In this document: positions 1-6,726 of the stretch, in pieces
Layout: every line of letters begins with the position of its first letter
Numbering within the stretch: the stretch's first letter is position 1
NCBI GenBank assembly: GCA_964533585.1
Contig: CAZHMM010000103.1
Location: forward strand, 1 to 13,932
Reading direction: 5' to 3'
DNA from: Elioraea sp964533585
GTDB lineage: Bacteria > Pseudomonadota > Alphaproteobacteria > Acetobacterales > Acetobacteraceae
Length of the DNA: 13,932 bases
Notes under the pieces: generated by a model
What the model saw: the letters and a program-made list of their open reading frames with translations, nothing else
What the model was told of the DNA's origin: nothing
The model's database searches: none
Position numbers and translations under genes: made by a program

Positions 1-201
1 GAGGCCAGAAAGTCGAGGAGTTCCGCGGCCTCCAGCGTTCTTCACGGGCGACTACGTAGCCCGCGGGTTGCGATCTCACACGCCCGCCTGCTGACCATCG
101 TCGCGCCCGGCAACTCCGACTGAGACGGCGACGAAATGCTCGACGACGGGATTCCGCGGCCAAGTATGCCATACAAGCAGCGTGCTGATGTCACCATGGT
201 C
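1..201. other. Left flank, no recognisable gene
   Basis: I find no convincing gene here. Both strands have open frames, but they read as low-information, GC-driven frames without family motifs. The stretch ends at the left terminus of an IS3 element, so it is the sequence into which that element inserted or was rearranged. It may belong to the same lost prophage as the terminase relic on the other side of the element, but nothing in the sequence proves this. Confidence 0.4.
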
Positions 202-226
202 TGGAGTGGGCCCCTGGGGGCGGACG
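202..226 (+). repeat. IS3 left terminal inverted repeat
   Basis: This 25-bp sequence, beginning TGGAGTGGGCCCC, is the exact reverse complement of 1447-1471. The match stops at position 226, which fixes the repeat length. It lies 54 bp upstream of the first transposase frame, the usual arrangement for an IS3 left end. Confidence 0.9.
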
Positions 227-279
227 ATGGGGCCGGCTGGAATTGACCGGGTAGCCGGGCTTTCGAAGGATGGAAGCCC

Positions 280-482
280 ATGACGAAGCACCGCACCCAC
301 AGCGTCGCGTTCAAGCGTCAGGTCGCGCAGGAGTTCCTGGCGGGCGAGACGCTGCACGGTCTGGCGAAGCGGCATGACCTGTCGCGGAACCTGATCCGGG
401 TCTGGGTCGAGAAGTACGAGGCCGGCGCCTTGGACGAAGACACGCAGGCGGCCGACCTGGTGGAGGAGTACGAGGCGCGGAT
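280..482 (+). pseudogene. IS3 transposase OrfA, 5' fragment
   Basis: This is the N-terminal part of the small IS3 frame, which supplies the DNA-binding helix-turn-helix. About 68 codons are typical of the family: an opening MTKHRTHSVAFKRQVAQEF, then the helix-turn-helix around residues 22-45 (LAKRHDLSRNLIRVWVEKY), then the start of the leucine-zipper region at VEEYEARI. The IS3 match then stops abruptly and the sequence becomes the antisense strand of another IS. The frame stays open by chance into the 3' part of the second IS3 frame and could give a 387-residue chimera ending at 1443, but its middle is antisense sequence, so I treat it as a broken gene. The start is the ATG at 280. Confidence 0.8.
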
Positions 483-617
483 CACCTTGCGTTCGGTCTG
501 GGTCATGGGGCTCTCCCATCAACTCGGCCGGGGCGCTGCGCTTCGCCGATCGCTCCGCGCCCCGACCTCTCTCCCCGCCGATCTTACAAACCGTCAGATC
601 AAGCCGAAACCTCTACA
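474..617 (-). mobile_element. IS481-like element, 5' terminus only
   Basis: Read on the - strand, this begins at 617 with TGTAGAGGTTTCGGC and continues through CTTGATCTGACGG. About 110 bases on, the ATG at 506-504 opens a frame reading MTQTERKVIRA, which I recognise as the start of an IS481-family transposase. After about 11 codons the match ends, and the sequence becomes the IS3 first frame read backwards. The two share about ten bases at the joint (GGCGCGGATC, 474-483), so the break may be a microhomology-mediated deletion. A related terminus occurs at 13882 on the + strand, matching 22 of the first 27 bases. Family assignment rests on memory of the N-terminus and end sequence. Confidence 0.55.
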
Positions 618-1106
618 CATTCATCCGGGTGGTCGAGCCGCAGCCGCGCGGCGATCTGCTGCGGGCTCCACGCCATGCCCCAACGCCGCCTCTGCCGTCG
701 CCCATGCCGCCGCCCCTTCCACGGCACCGCCGGGCCGGGCTGCGCACGCGCGGGCAATCCAGCTTCGTCGGTCCGCCGATTTCAAACTGCGACACTACCC
801 TCGCACGCCAACGCCCCCCGCCCGCCACAGCGCGATCTCCTCCCGCTCGGCAAACGACAGATATCGCCCGGAGAGCGGCTTCGACGACCGCGACAGATGC
901 GACGGGGCCATCCCGCCCGCCTCCCGGAACCAGCGGAACCCGACCGGCTGCGAGACTCCAACCACCATCGCCGCGTCATCGCTCGAAAGCCCCTCGGCGA
1001 CCAGCGCCCAAAACCGTCGCCGATCCTCCTGCCGCGCCACAGGAGGCCGCCCAGGTGACCCCAACTTCGGCCGCAGAGCCCGTTCCGATCGCCGTCGACC
1101 CGCCAT
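618..1106 (-). pseudogene. IS30 transposase, N-terminal, internally deleted
   Basis: The frame starts with MAGRRRSERALRPKLGSPG and carries the N-terminal DNA-binding region, including AEGLSSDDAAMVVGVSQPVG and PLSGRYLSFAEREEIALWRA. It stops at a TAG near 795, just where the second helix-turn-helix of IS30 transposases would begin. Further along, in another frame, about 36 codons (735-618) give WKGRRHGRRQRRRWGMAWSP and QQIAARLRLDHPDE, which belong further into the same protein. The segment between has been deleted with loss of frame. The entire DDE catalytic domain is gone, so it is inactive. Confidence 0.7.
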
Positions 1107-1153
1107 CGCACCACCCTCCGCCACGGTGTTGCGACGACCACCTGAATCTACCC
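618..1153 (-). mobile_element. IS30-family remnant
   Basis: On the - strand the element starts near 1153, with GGGTAGATTCAGGTGG as the probable terminal repeat, followed 32 bases later by a transposase start at 1106. It is cut at 618 by the IS481-like end. On its other side, IS3 second-frame sequence resumes directly at about 1153, so this is the junction where IS30 entered IS3. Its own second terminus is missing. Confidence 0.65.
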
Positions 1154-1443
1154 AGTACGCCGAGCAGAGATATCGAGACCGGCTCGCCGAGGTGCACCTT
1201 GTGGGCTCGATGGGGCGGCGCGGCAATCCCTACGACAACGCCATGATGGAGAGCCTGATGAAGACGTTGAAGGTCGAAGGCGTCTATCCACTCGCCTTCG
1301 AGACCGAGGACGATGTCACCGAGCATCTTCCTCGCTTCTTCAGCGCCTACAACGAGAGGCGCCTACACTCGTCCCTCGGCTACCTCAGCCCGCAGCAGTT
1401 CGAGACCCCGAACACCCGGACGCCCGTCAAAACCGCAGCCTGA
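1153..1443 (+). pseudogene. IS3 transposase OrfB, C-terminal fragment
   Basis: This is the C-terminal part of the integrase-like IS3 catalytic frame. It reads QYAEQRYRDRLAEVHLVGSM, then GRRGNPYDNAMMESLMKTLK, then the typical ending YNERRLHSSLGYLSPQQFE. The motif N-P-Y-D-N-A-x-x-E-S contains the last catalytic glutamate of the DDE triad; both aspartates lay in the lost upstream part. The stop TGA at 1441-1443 is three bases before the right inverted repeat, a normal IS3 ending. It cannot work alone. Confidence 0.8.
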
Positions 1444-1446
1444 TCC

Positions 1447-1471
1447 CGTCCGCCCCCAGGGGCCCACTCCA
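1447..1471 (-). repeat. IS3 right terminal inverted repeat
   Basis: This is the exact 25-bp reverse complement of 202-226, ending CCCACTCCA. It follows immediately after the stop of the second transposase frame. Beyond it, unrelated sequence containing a terminase relic begins. Confidence 0.9.
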
Positions 1472-1496
1472 ATCCGGGGTCCCGTTTCCAAGCCGA

Positions 1497-1713
1497 TTGA
1501 CAGCCTGGATCGGATCCTCACGGAGGTCGGCCGGTTCGACGGCGACCTCGAGATGGTCCAGGCTTGGCGCGATGGCGTTGCCCCGAGCCGGCGTTGCGCG
1601 GGTCGGAATGGGCCGACCTGCACCGCGTGCTCGGTTCGCCGGACTCTGTCGAACCCGGCCCCTACCGGACGTCGCGCACGCCCTACCTGCGCGAGGCGAT
1701 GGACGCACTACGG
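1497..1713 (+). pseudogene. GpA-type phage terminase large subunit relic
   Basis: Terminase large subunits cut and package phage DNA. From about 1582 the + strand reads SEWADLHRVLGSPDSVEPG and then PYRTSRTPYLREAMDAL. These match the conserved start of GpA-family terminases (usual pattern S-E-W-A-D-x-H-R-x-L, ending T-P-Y-x-R-x-x-M-D-A-L). In front of it, in another frame, lies a plausible earlier piece, SLDRILTEVGRFDGDLEMVQ; the two join only through a frameshift near 1580. The gene breaks off after MDAL, before the ATPase Walker A region, and runs into the regulator's promoter region. It is about 70 codons of a protein normally over 550 residues. The upstream in-frame piece is less certain than the SEWAD to MDAL core. 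Confidence 0.6.
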
Positions 1714-1714
1714 C

Positions 1715-1751
1715 ACGTCACGCTTGACGTCTTCGGGGTCCGATGTAAGGG
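1715..1751 (+). promoter_or_regulatory. Putative promoter and palindromic operator of the operon regulator
   Basis: Positions 1715-1730 form a perfect inverted repeat, ACGTCAcgctTGACGT (6-bp arms, 4-base spacer). It overlaps a -35-like TTGACG at 1724-1729, which is 16 bases from a weak -10-like TAAGGG at 1746-1751. The regulator's ATG is 33 bases further on. A palindrome over a -35 box is what a GntR-type autorepressor site would look like. The -10 match is poor and the pairing with this regulator is inference. Confidence 0.35.
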
Positions 1752-1784
1752 TAAGGCCGCCAGACGATCAGACCGCCAGGCCAT

Positions 1785-2510
1785 ATGACCGCAACCACCC
1801 TCCCCACGGCGCGACCGGAGTTCCGCACGCTGAGGCCGCAGCGGCTCTATGAGCAGATCGCCGAGCAGATCGAGGACTACATCCGCGCGCACAGCCTCGC
1901 CCCGGGCGACCGGCTGCCGGCGGAGCGCGAGTTGGCCGAACGCTTCGGGGTCAGCCGCCCGTCCGTGCGCGAGGCCATGATCGCGCTCGAGACGGCTGGC
2001 CTGATCGAGGTCCGCACCGGCGACGGCACCTTCGTCCGCCGCGTCGTCCTGCGCGGGATGCCGCTGCTGTCCTGGAGCCAGTCGGACCCCGGACCGGGCG
2101 CGCTCGAGCAGTTCCAGGCCCGCAAGATCGTCGAGCCGGAACTGGCCGCCCTCGCTGCCACGCGCATCACGCCGGGCGAGACCGCGGTCCTGCGCGAGGC
2201 GGTCGAGGAGGGGGCCCGGCGGTTCGCGCAGGGCGGGACCGCCGACGAGGCCGACCATACGTTCCACGTCCGGCTCGCGGAGTACTCGGGCAACCTGGTT
2301 CTCGCCGGGGTGGTCCGCCACCTGTGGGACCTGCGCAATCACGAGATGTGGCGCGTGCTCCGCGCTCGCGTCGTCCAGCCCGAACACCGCGTCCTGGTCG
2401 TCGAGGATCGCCGCCAGATCATCGCCGCCTGTGAACGCCGCGACGCCGAGGACGCGCGTGCCTGCATGCGCCGCCTGCTCGAGCGCGCGGAGCAACGCTA
2501 CTTCGCCTGA
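1785..2510 (+). CDS. GntR-family regulator, FadR/FCD subfamily
   Basis: This cytoplasmic DNA-binding regulator of 241 residues probably controls the sugar-acid operon downstream. The N-terminal winged helix (about residues 20-87) is classical: LYEQIAEQIEDYI, PGDRLPAERELAERFGVSRP, SVREAMIALETAGLI and the wing EVRTGDGTFV. Residues about 105-240 form the all-helical FCD effector domain. Of its usual four metal ligands (one Asp, three His), D157 and H161 (DHTFH) are present, but the third position is R209 (EDRRQI where EDHR is usual) and the fourth is L231 (MRRLLE where MRRHL is usual), at the normal 22-residue spacing. It may therefore not bind metal in the usual way. The ribosome site before ATG 1785 is weak. 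The ligand cannot be read from sequence; a pathway sugar acid is the best guess. Confidence 0.88.
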   Translation: MTATTLPTARPEFRTLRPQRLYEQIAEQIEDYIRAHSLAPGDRLPAERELAERFGVSRPSVREAMIALETAGLIEVRTGDGTFVRRVVLRGMPLLSWSQSDPGPGALEQFQARKIVEPELAALAATRITPGETAVLREAVEEGARRFAQGGTADEADHTFHVRLAEYSGNLVLAGVVRHLWDLRNHEMWRVLRARVVQPEHRVLVVEDRRQIIAACERRDAEDARACMRRLLERAEQRYFA

Positions 2511-2520
2511 AATTCGAATC

Positions 2521-2546
2521 GACTCGGGCGGCATCGACGCCCGGTC
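2521..2546 (+). promoter_or_regulatory. Hairpin between regulator and transporter genes
   Basis: GAC(T)CGGGC at 2521-2529 pairs with GCCCGGTC at 2539-2546, giving an 8-bp stem with one bulged T and a 9-base loop. It sits in the 70-base gap between the regulator stop and the first binding-protein gene. There is no T-run, so it is not a classical terminator; it could be an operator or an mRNA stability or attenuation element. In such GC-rich sequence it may be chance. Confidence 0.25.
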
Positions 2547-2580
2547 GGACAGCAACGACGAACCATGGGGAGGAACCACG

Positions 2581-3873
2581 ATGCTGACGCGCCGCGCCGC
2601 CCTGACCGGCACCACCGGACTACTCGCCGCCGCAAGCATGCCTGCCGGCGCGCAGGCACCGGTCACCGTCACGATGTGGACCTTCCTCGATCCGTCGCGC
2701 AACACCGGCCGCGAGGTCGCGCTGCGCCAGATGATCGAGAGCTTCGAGCGGGCGAACCCGAGCGTGCGGGTGCGCGTCGAGCCGCAGGTGTTCTCGGAAC
2801 TGATGGCGAAGTTCCTCGCCAGCCACGGCACCGGCAGCGCCCCCGACATCATCTGGGTCAACACCGAGAACATGGGTGCGCTCGTGCGCAGCGGCGCCGC
2901 GGCCGATCTGGAGGCCGCCTTCATCAACCGCTGGAGCGAAACTCAGCGCAACGACTTCTTCGTCCGCGCGGGCTGGGATGCCGGCCTCTCCGGCAACCGG
3001 CGCTTCGCGGTGCCGCTGTTCCACGCCACCACCAGCATCGCCTATCGCCGCGACCTGTTCGAGGCGCACGGCATCGACGCCGAGGCGATCCGCACCTGGG
3101 ATCAGCTGGCCGAGGTCGCCACGAAGCTCACCATCCGGCGCGACGGCCGGGTCGAAACCTGGGGTTTCGGCACGCCGCTCTCGACCGAGCGCACCGGCGG
3201 CACCACCGCCTTCACCGCGATGATGGCCGCAGGCGGGGCGATCTGGGAGAACTGTCGTCCGCGCTACGCGGGCGCCAACGGGCAGCGCGCGGTGCAGTGG
3301 CACGTCGACATGATCGCGCGCCACGAAGCAATGCCGCGCGAGGTGATCGCGAGCCACACCGACGACATCACCGACCAGTTCATCGCCGGCCGCTTCGCGA
3401 TCGCCGTCGTACCGTTCGCCCGCTACGAGCAGATCACCCGCAACGCCCGCTGGGGCGGCAGGAATCTCGGAATCCTGCCCTGGCCGAACTGGACGCCCGA
3501 CCGAGCGGGGCCGCAGCAGGTGCAGGGGTGGTGGGCTGCCGTCTGGGCCCGTTCGCGCCGCCAGGCCGAGGCGGCCGCGTTCCTGGAGCACATGATCTCG
3601 CCCGAGTCCGTGCGGCTCTGGACGCGGCTCGGCGGCCAGGTGCCGACGCGCGCCTCGATCTGGAACGAGCCCGAGTTCCAGGGCCCCGACTTCGCCTATA
3701 TGCGCCCGGTCGTGGAAGGCTGGCGCGCCTGGAGCTTCATCACGCCGCCCGAGTGCAACACCGCCCGGTTCGATGCTGACTGGAACCAGGCGACGCAGCG
3801 GGTGCTGGTCGGCAACGTGCCGGTCGAGCGCGCGATGCAGGAGGCCGAGCGGGCCTTCCTGGACCGTCAATAG
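2581..3873 (+). CDS. Sugar ABC transporter binding protein 1
   Basis: This periplasmic solute-binding protein of 430 residues is of the carbohydrate (CUT1/MalE-like) type and delivers substrate to the two permeases that follow. I chose ATG 2581 because GGGGAGGAA lies just upstream and a clean signal peptide starts there; a longer in-frame opening from 2431 would overlap the regulator and bury that signal. The signal peptide (about 1-26, ending PAGAQA) has a twin-arginine start, LTRRAAL, so Tat export is possible. The mature part opens VTVTMWTFLDPSRNTGREVA and contains WGFGTPLS and GRFAIAVVPFARYEQ, as in family 1 binding proteins. There are exactly two cysteines, C225 and C392. It is clearly paralogous to the product at 9537. 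Substrate is not deducible; the neighbours point to a sugar or sugar acid. Confidence 0.9.
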   Translation: MLTRRAALTGTTGLLAAASMPAGAQAPVTVTMWTFLDPSRNTGREVALRQMIESFERANPSVRVRVEPQVFSELMAKFLASHGTGSAPDIIWVNTENMGALVRSGAAADLEAAFINRWSETQRNDFFVRAGWDAGLSGNRRFAVPLFHATTSIAYRRDLFEAHGIDAEAIRTWDQLAEVATKLTIRRDGRVETWGFGTPLSTERTGGTTAFTAMMAAGGAIWENCRPRYAGANGQRAVQWHVDMIARHEAMPREVIASHTDDITDQFIAGRFAIAVVPFARYEQITRNARWGGRNLGILPWPNWTPDRAGPQQVQGWWAAVWARSRRQAEAAAFLEHMISPESVRLWTRLGGQVPTRASIWNEPEFQGPDFAYMRPVVEGWRAWSFITPPECNTARFDADWNQATQRVLVGNVPVERAMQEAERAFLDRQ

Positions 3874-3900
3874 CCGCGGCGTCGTTCCGGGAGGCGAGAC

Positions 3901-4770
3901 ATGCCGGGCGGAGGTGCCAGCGCCTATCGCTACATCGCACCGCTGCTCGTGCTCGAACTCGTGTTCGTGTTCGTCCCCCTCTGCATCGGCTTCTACTACA
4001 GCCTGCATCGGGCGGACTACTTCCAGATCACGAGCTTCCGCGGCTTCGCGAACTACGCCCAGGTGCTCTCCTCGCCGGTCGTGATCGAGAGCCTCGTCGC
4101 CACCGCGGTGTTCTCGCTCGGCGCGCTGGTCCTCACCTTCGTCGTCGGCCTCGCGCTCGCCGTCCGGCTGGAGGCCGATACGCGACTGAACGTGTTTCTG
4201 CGCGCGGTCGTGCTGGTGCCCTACATCATCGCGATGCTGGTCGGCTCGTTGCTGCTGAAATGGATCTTCTCCACCGACGGCGGCATTTCGCAGCTCCTGC
4301 TCGGCCCCTTCGGCATGGCCGACACCAGCATTCTTGCCGACGCGCGCGGCGCGATGGGCGCGCTGATCTTCAACGCGCTCTGGCGCGACTGCGGCTTCGC
4401 GATGATCCTGCTGATGGCCGGGCTGAAGGGCATCCCGCTCGAGCTCTACGCGGCGGCGCGCGTGGATGGGGCAGGCGGCTGGTACACGTTCCGCCGCATC
4501 ACCCTGCCGCTGATGCGGATTCCGATCTTCATCACCCTCGTCCGGCTGCTGATCCACTTCGTCAACGTTCTGACCTTCGCGCTCGTTCTCACCGGTGGCG
4601 GACCGAACAACGCCACGCTCACCATGGGACTGACGATGTACCGTATGGGATTCGTCGACTACCGCATCGGCCAGGCGAACGCGCTCGCGCTGCTGGTGTT
4701 CGTATTCAACCTGATGCTGATCTTCGTCCTGCTGCGCCTGTTCGCCGAGCGGCGCGGCGGGGTGGCGTGA
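3901..4770 (+). CDS. Sugar ABC transporter permease, MalF type
   Basis: This inner-membrane permease of 289 residues forms half of the transport channel. It shows about six hydrophobic segments, near residues 12-35, 66-90, 98-122, 148-170, 203-228 and 255-282. The cytoplasmic coupling loop, which docks on the ATPase, starts at about residue 181: ELYAAARVDGAGGWYTFRRI, then TLP. In the family this loop usually reads E-A-A, so the glutamate is replaced by alanine. GGAGG precedes the ATG at 3901, 27 bases after the binding-protein stop. The stop TGA overlaps the next start by one base (TGATG, 4768-4772), which suggests translational coupling. Confidence 0.92.
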   Translation: MPGGGASAYRYIAPLLVLELVFVFVPLCIGFYYSLHRADYFQITSFRGFANYAQVLSSPVVIESLVATAVFSLGALVLTFVVGLALAVRLEADTRLNVFLRAVVLVPYIIAMLVGSLLLKWIFSTDGGISQLLLGPFGMADTSILADARGAMGALIFNALWRDCGFAMILLMAGLKGIPLELYAAARVDGAGGWYTFRRITLPLMRIPIFITLVRLLIHFVNVLTFALVLTGGGPNNATLTMGLTMYRMGFVDYRIGQANALALLVFVFNLMLIFVLLRLFAERRGGVA

Positions 4771-5609
4771 TGGAGCCCTGGAAGCGCCGCTCGCTGGCGC
4801 GTCGGGCGGCGGACGCGGCCGCGATGGCCATCGTCGTGCTGGTCGCCCTGTTCCCGATCGCCTGGGGCCTCTCGACCTCGCTGAAGCCGACGGCGGATAT
4901 CCTGCGTTTGCCGCCTGTGCTGCTGCCGGCGCCGCTCAGCCTCGAGCACTACCGAACGCTGATCGACACCGGGATCGGCCGCTACGTGCTGAACAGCGCG
5001 ATCGTCTCGTTCTTCACCGTGGCGCTCAGCCTCACGCTCGGCGCGCTCGGCGGCTACGCGCTGGCGCGGTTCTCGTTCCGCGGCAAGGCGGCGGTGATGT
5101 TCCTGATCGTCGCGGTGATGAGCATCCCGCTCCCTTCGCTGATCGTCCCCACCTTCACCTTCCTGGCACTGCTCGGGCTGACCAACACGCTGCTCGGCCT
5201 CGTGCTGCTCTACACCGCCTACCAGCTGCCGATCACAGTGTGGATCCTGTACGGCTACTTCCACACCATCCCGAGCCAGCTCGAACACGCGGCGATGATC
5301 GACGGCTACACGCGGCTCCAGGCACTGCGCAAGGTCGTGCTGCCGCTCTCGGGGCCTGGCCTCGTCGCCGCCGGGCTGTTCGTCGTCACCTTCGCCTGGA
5401 ACGACTTCGTCGTCGCGGTGGCGATGAACTCCTCGGACGAGGTCCGCACGCTGCCCGTGGCGATCTACAACTATCTCGGCTTCTTCGGCCGGGAATGGGG
5501 GCCACTCACCGCCTCTGCCATGGTCTCGATCGTGCCGGTGATCGTCGTCTTCGTGATCTTCCAGCGGTACTTCCTGTCCGGCATGACCGGCGGAAGCGTG
5601 AAGGGTTGA
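4770..5609 (+). CDS. Sugar ABC transporter permease, MalG type
   Basis: This second channel subunit of 279 residues has about six membrane segments (near 17-37, 75-97, 105-128, 138-160, 193-215, 243-268). The first periplasmic part, ALFPIAWGLSTSLKP, is a hallmark of MalG-type permeases. The coupling loop starts near residue 171: LEHAAMIDGYTRLQALRKVV, then LPL. Histidine stands where the EAA glutamate is usual, and tyrosine follows the conserved glycine. The start ATG overlaps the preceding stop, so both permeases should be made in equal amounts. The ATPase gene starts 10 bases after the stop. Confidence 0.92.
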   Translation: MEPWKRRSLARRAADAAAMAIVVLVALFPIAWGLSTSLKPTADILRLPPVLLPAPLSLEHYRTLIDTGIGRYVLNSAIVSFFTVALSLTLGALGGYALARFSFRGKAAVMFLIVAVMSIPLPSLIVPTFTFLALLGLTNTLLGLVLLYTAYQLPITVWILYGYFHTIPSQLEHAAMIDGYTRLQALRKVVLPLSGPGLVAAGLFVVTFAWNDFVVAVAMNSSDEVRTLPVAIYNYLGFFGREWGPLTASAMVSIVPVIVVFVIFQRYFLSGMTGGSVKG

Positions 5610-5619
5610 GGGTACGGCG

Positions 5620-6720
5620 GTGTCGTCCGTGACCTTCGAGGGCGTGACCAAGCGGTTCGGCAAGGTGGTCGCGTTGTCCGCGCTCGACCTCGCGATCGAG
5701 GAGGGCGAGTTCGTCTCGCTGCTCGGCCCATCCGGGTCCGGCAAGACCACAACGCTGAACCTGCTCGCCGGTTTGCTTCCCCTGGACGAGGGCACGATCC
5801 GGATCGGCGACCGGGTGGTCTCGCACCTGCCGCCGGACAAGCGCGATATCGCGATGGTGTTCCAGAACTACGCGCTCTATCCGCACATGACGGTATTCGA
5901 GAATCTCGCCTTTCCGCTCAGGGCGAAGGCGCCGAAACCCTCGTCCGCCGAGATCGATGAGCGCGTGCAGCGTGTCGCGCGCACGCTCGGCGTAGGCGAG
6001 CTGCTGGCGCGCTATCCGCGCGAGCTCTCGGGCGGCCAGCAGCAGCGCGTCGCCCTCGGCCGGGCGATGATCCGCAACCCGCGCGTGTTCCTGCTCGACG
6101 AGCCGCTCTCCAACCTCGACGCGCGGCTGCGCATCCGCATGCGCCACGACATCAAGGCGCTGCACGCGACGATCCGCGGCACGATCGTCTATGTCACCCA
6201 CGACCAGGCGGAGGCGATGACCCTCTCCTCGCGCATCGCCGTGTTCAACAAAGGCGCGCTCCAGCAATATGCGCCGCCGGAGGAGATCTACGACCACCCG
6301 GCCAACATGTTTGTTGCGAACTTCGTTGGCGAGCGTGAGATCAACTTCCTGACCGGTCGGGTCGGCACCGGTCCGGATGGGCCGCGTCTCGAAGCGGAGG
6401 GGATCGCGTTGCCACTCTCCGGCGCCCCGGCGTTGGCGCGTGTGCAGCCCGGCCGCTCGGTCGTGCTCGGCGTGCGCGCCGAGGGCATCGTGCCTGGCCA
6501 ACCCGATGGTGGCTTGCCGGCGACCGTCTCGCAGACTGAGCTCTCCGGCCCGGATCTGATCGCCTATGTGCGCCCGATCGGAAACCCGGAGCTCGAGTGG
6601 TGCTGCCGCGCGGAGCCGGGTGCGCGGTTGAAGGTGGGCGACCAAGTCGGGCTCGCACTTCAGCCTGCGCGCGTACACTTGTTCGATCCTCAAACCGAAC
6701 GCAATCTCGCGAAGGGCTAG
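5620..6720 (+). CDS. Sugar ABC transporter ATPase, MalK/UgpC type
   Basis: This 366-residue ATPase powers the importer; two copies would sit under the two permeases. All catalytic motifs are present: Walker A GPSGSGKT at 36-43, Q-loop VFQNYALYPH, signature LSGGQQQR from residue 136, Walker B FLLDEP with the catalytic glutamate near 161, D-loop NLDA, and switch histidine H194 in YVTHDQ. Residues about 235-366 form the TOBE/MRP-type regulatory domain of CUT1 ATPases. N47 follows the Walker helix where E. coli MalK has the arginine that contacts the permease EAA loops. The start is GTG at 5620; another GTG at 5629 would remove three residues. It ends six bases before the first flavoprotein gene. 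Confidence 0.93.
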   Translation: MSSVTFEGVTKRFGKVVALSALDLAIEEGEFVSLLGPSGSGKTTTLNLLAGLLPLDEGTIRIGDRVVSHLPPDKRDIAMVFQNYALYPHMTVFENLAFPLRAKAPKPSSAEIDERVQRVARTLGVGELLARYPRELSGGQQQRVALGRAMIRNPRVFLLDEPLSNLDARLRIRMRHDIKALHATIRGTIVYVTHDQAEAMTLSSRIAVFNKGALQQYAPPEEIYDHPANMFVANFVGEREINFLTGRVGTGPDGPRLEAEGIALPLSGAPALARVQPGRSVVLGVRAEGIVPGQPDGGLPATVSQTELSGPDLIAYVRPIGNPELEWCCRAEPGARLKVGDQVGLALQPARVHLFDPQTERNLAKG

Positions 6721-6726
6721 GCCACG

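Larger units (their letters stand above)
202..1471 (+). mobile_element. IS3-family element, interrupted and internally deleted
   Basis: The outer limits are set by a perfect 25-bp inverted repeat, 202-226 against 1447-1471, starting TGGAGTGGG and ending CCCACTCCA, with the TG...CA ends expected for IS3 elements. Inside lie the 5' part of the first transposase frame (280-482) and the 3' part of the second (about 1153-1443). Everything between has been replaced by an IS30-type remnant and an IS481-type terminus, both in the opposite orientation. The flanking trinucleotides (GTC at left, ATC at right) do not match, so no clear target duplication remains. The element cannot encode its own transposase; its ends could still be substrates for one supplied in trans. 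Confidence 0.85.

Noticed and set aside
199..1474. Target-site duplication flanking the IS3 element
   Set aside because: The three bases on each side (GTC and ATC) differ, so no duplication can be claimed; it may have mutated or the flanks may have been rearranged.
2431..2580. Upstream start for binding protein 1
   Set aside because: It would overlap the regulator gene and place 50 unrelated residues ahead of a clean signal peptide. The GGGGAGGAA before 2581 decides for the shorter form.
2620..4557. Long open frame on the - strand opposite binding protein 1 and the first permease
   Set aside because: Rich in Arg, His, Asp and Glu with no family motif, and antisense to two well-supported genes. 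Such frames arise from the G/C-biased third positions of the true genes.
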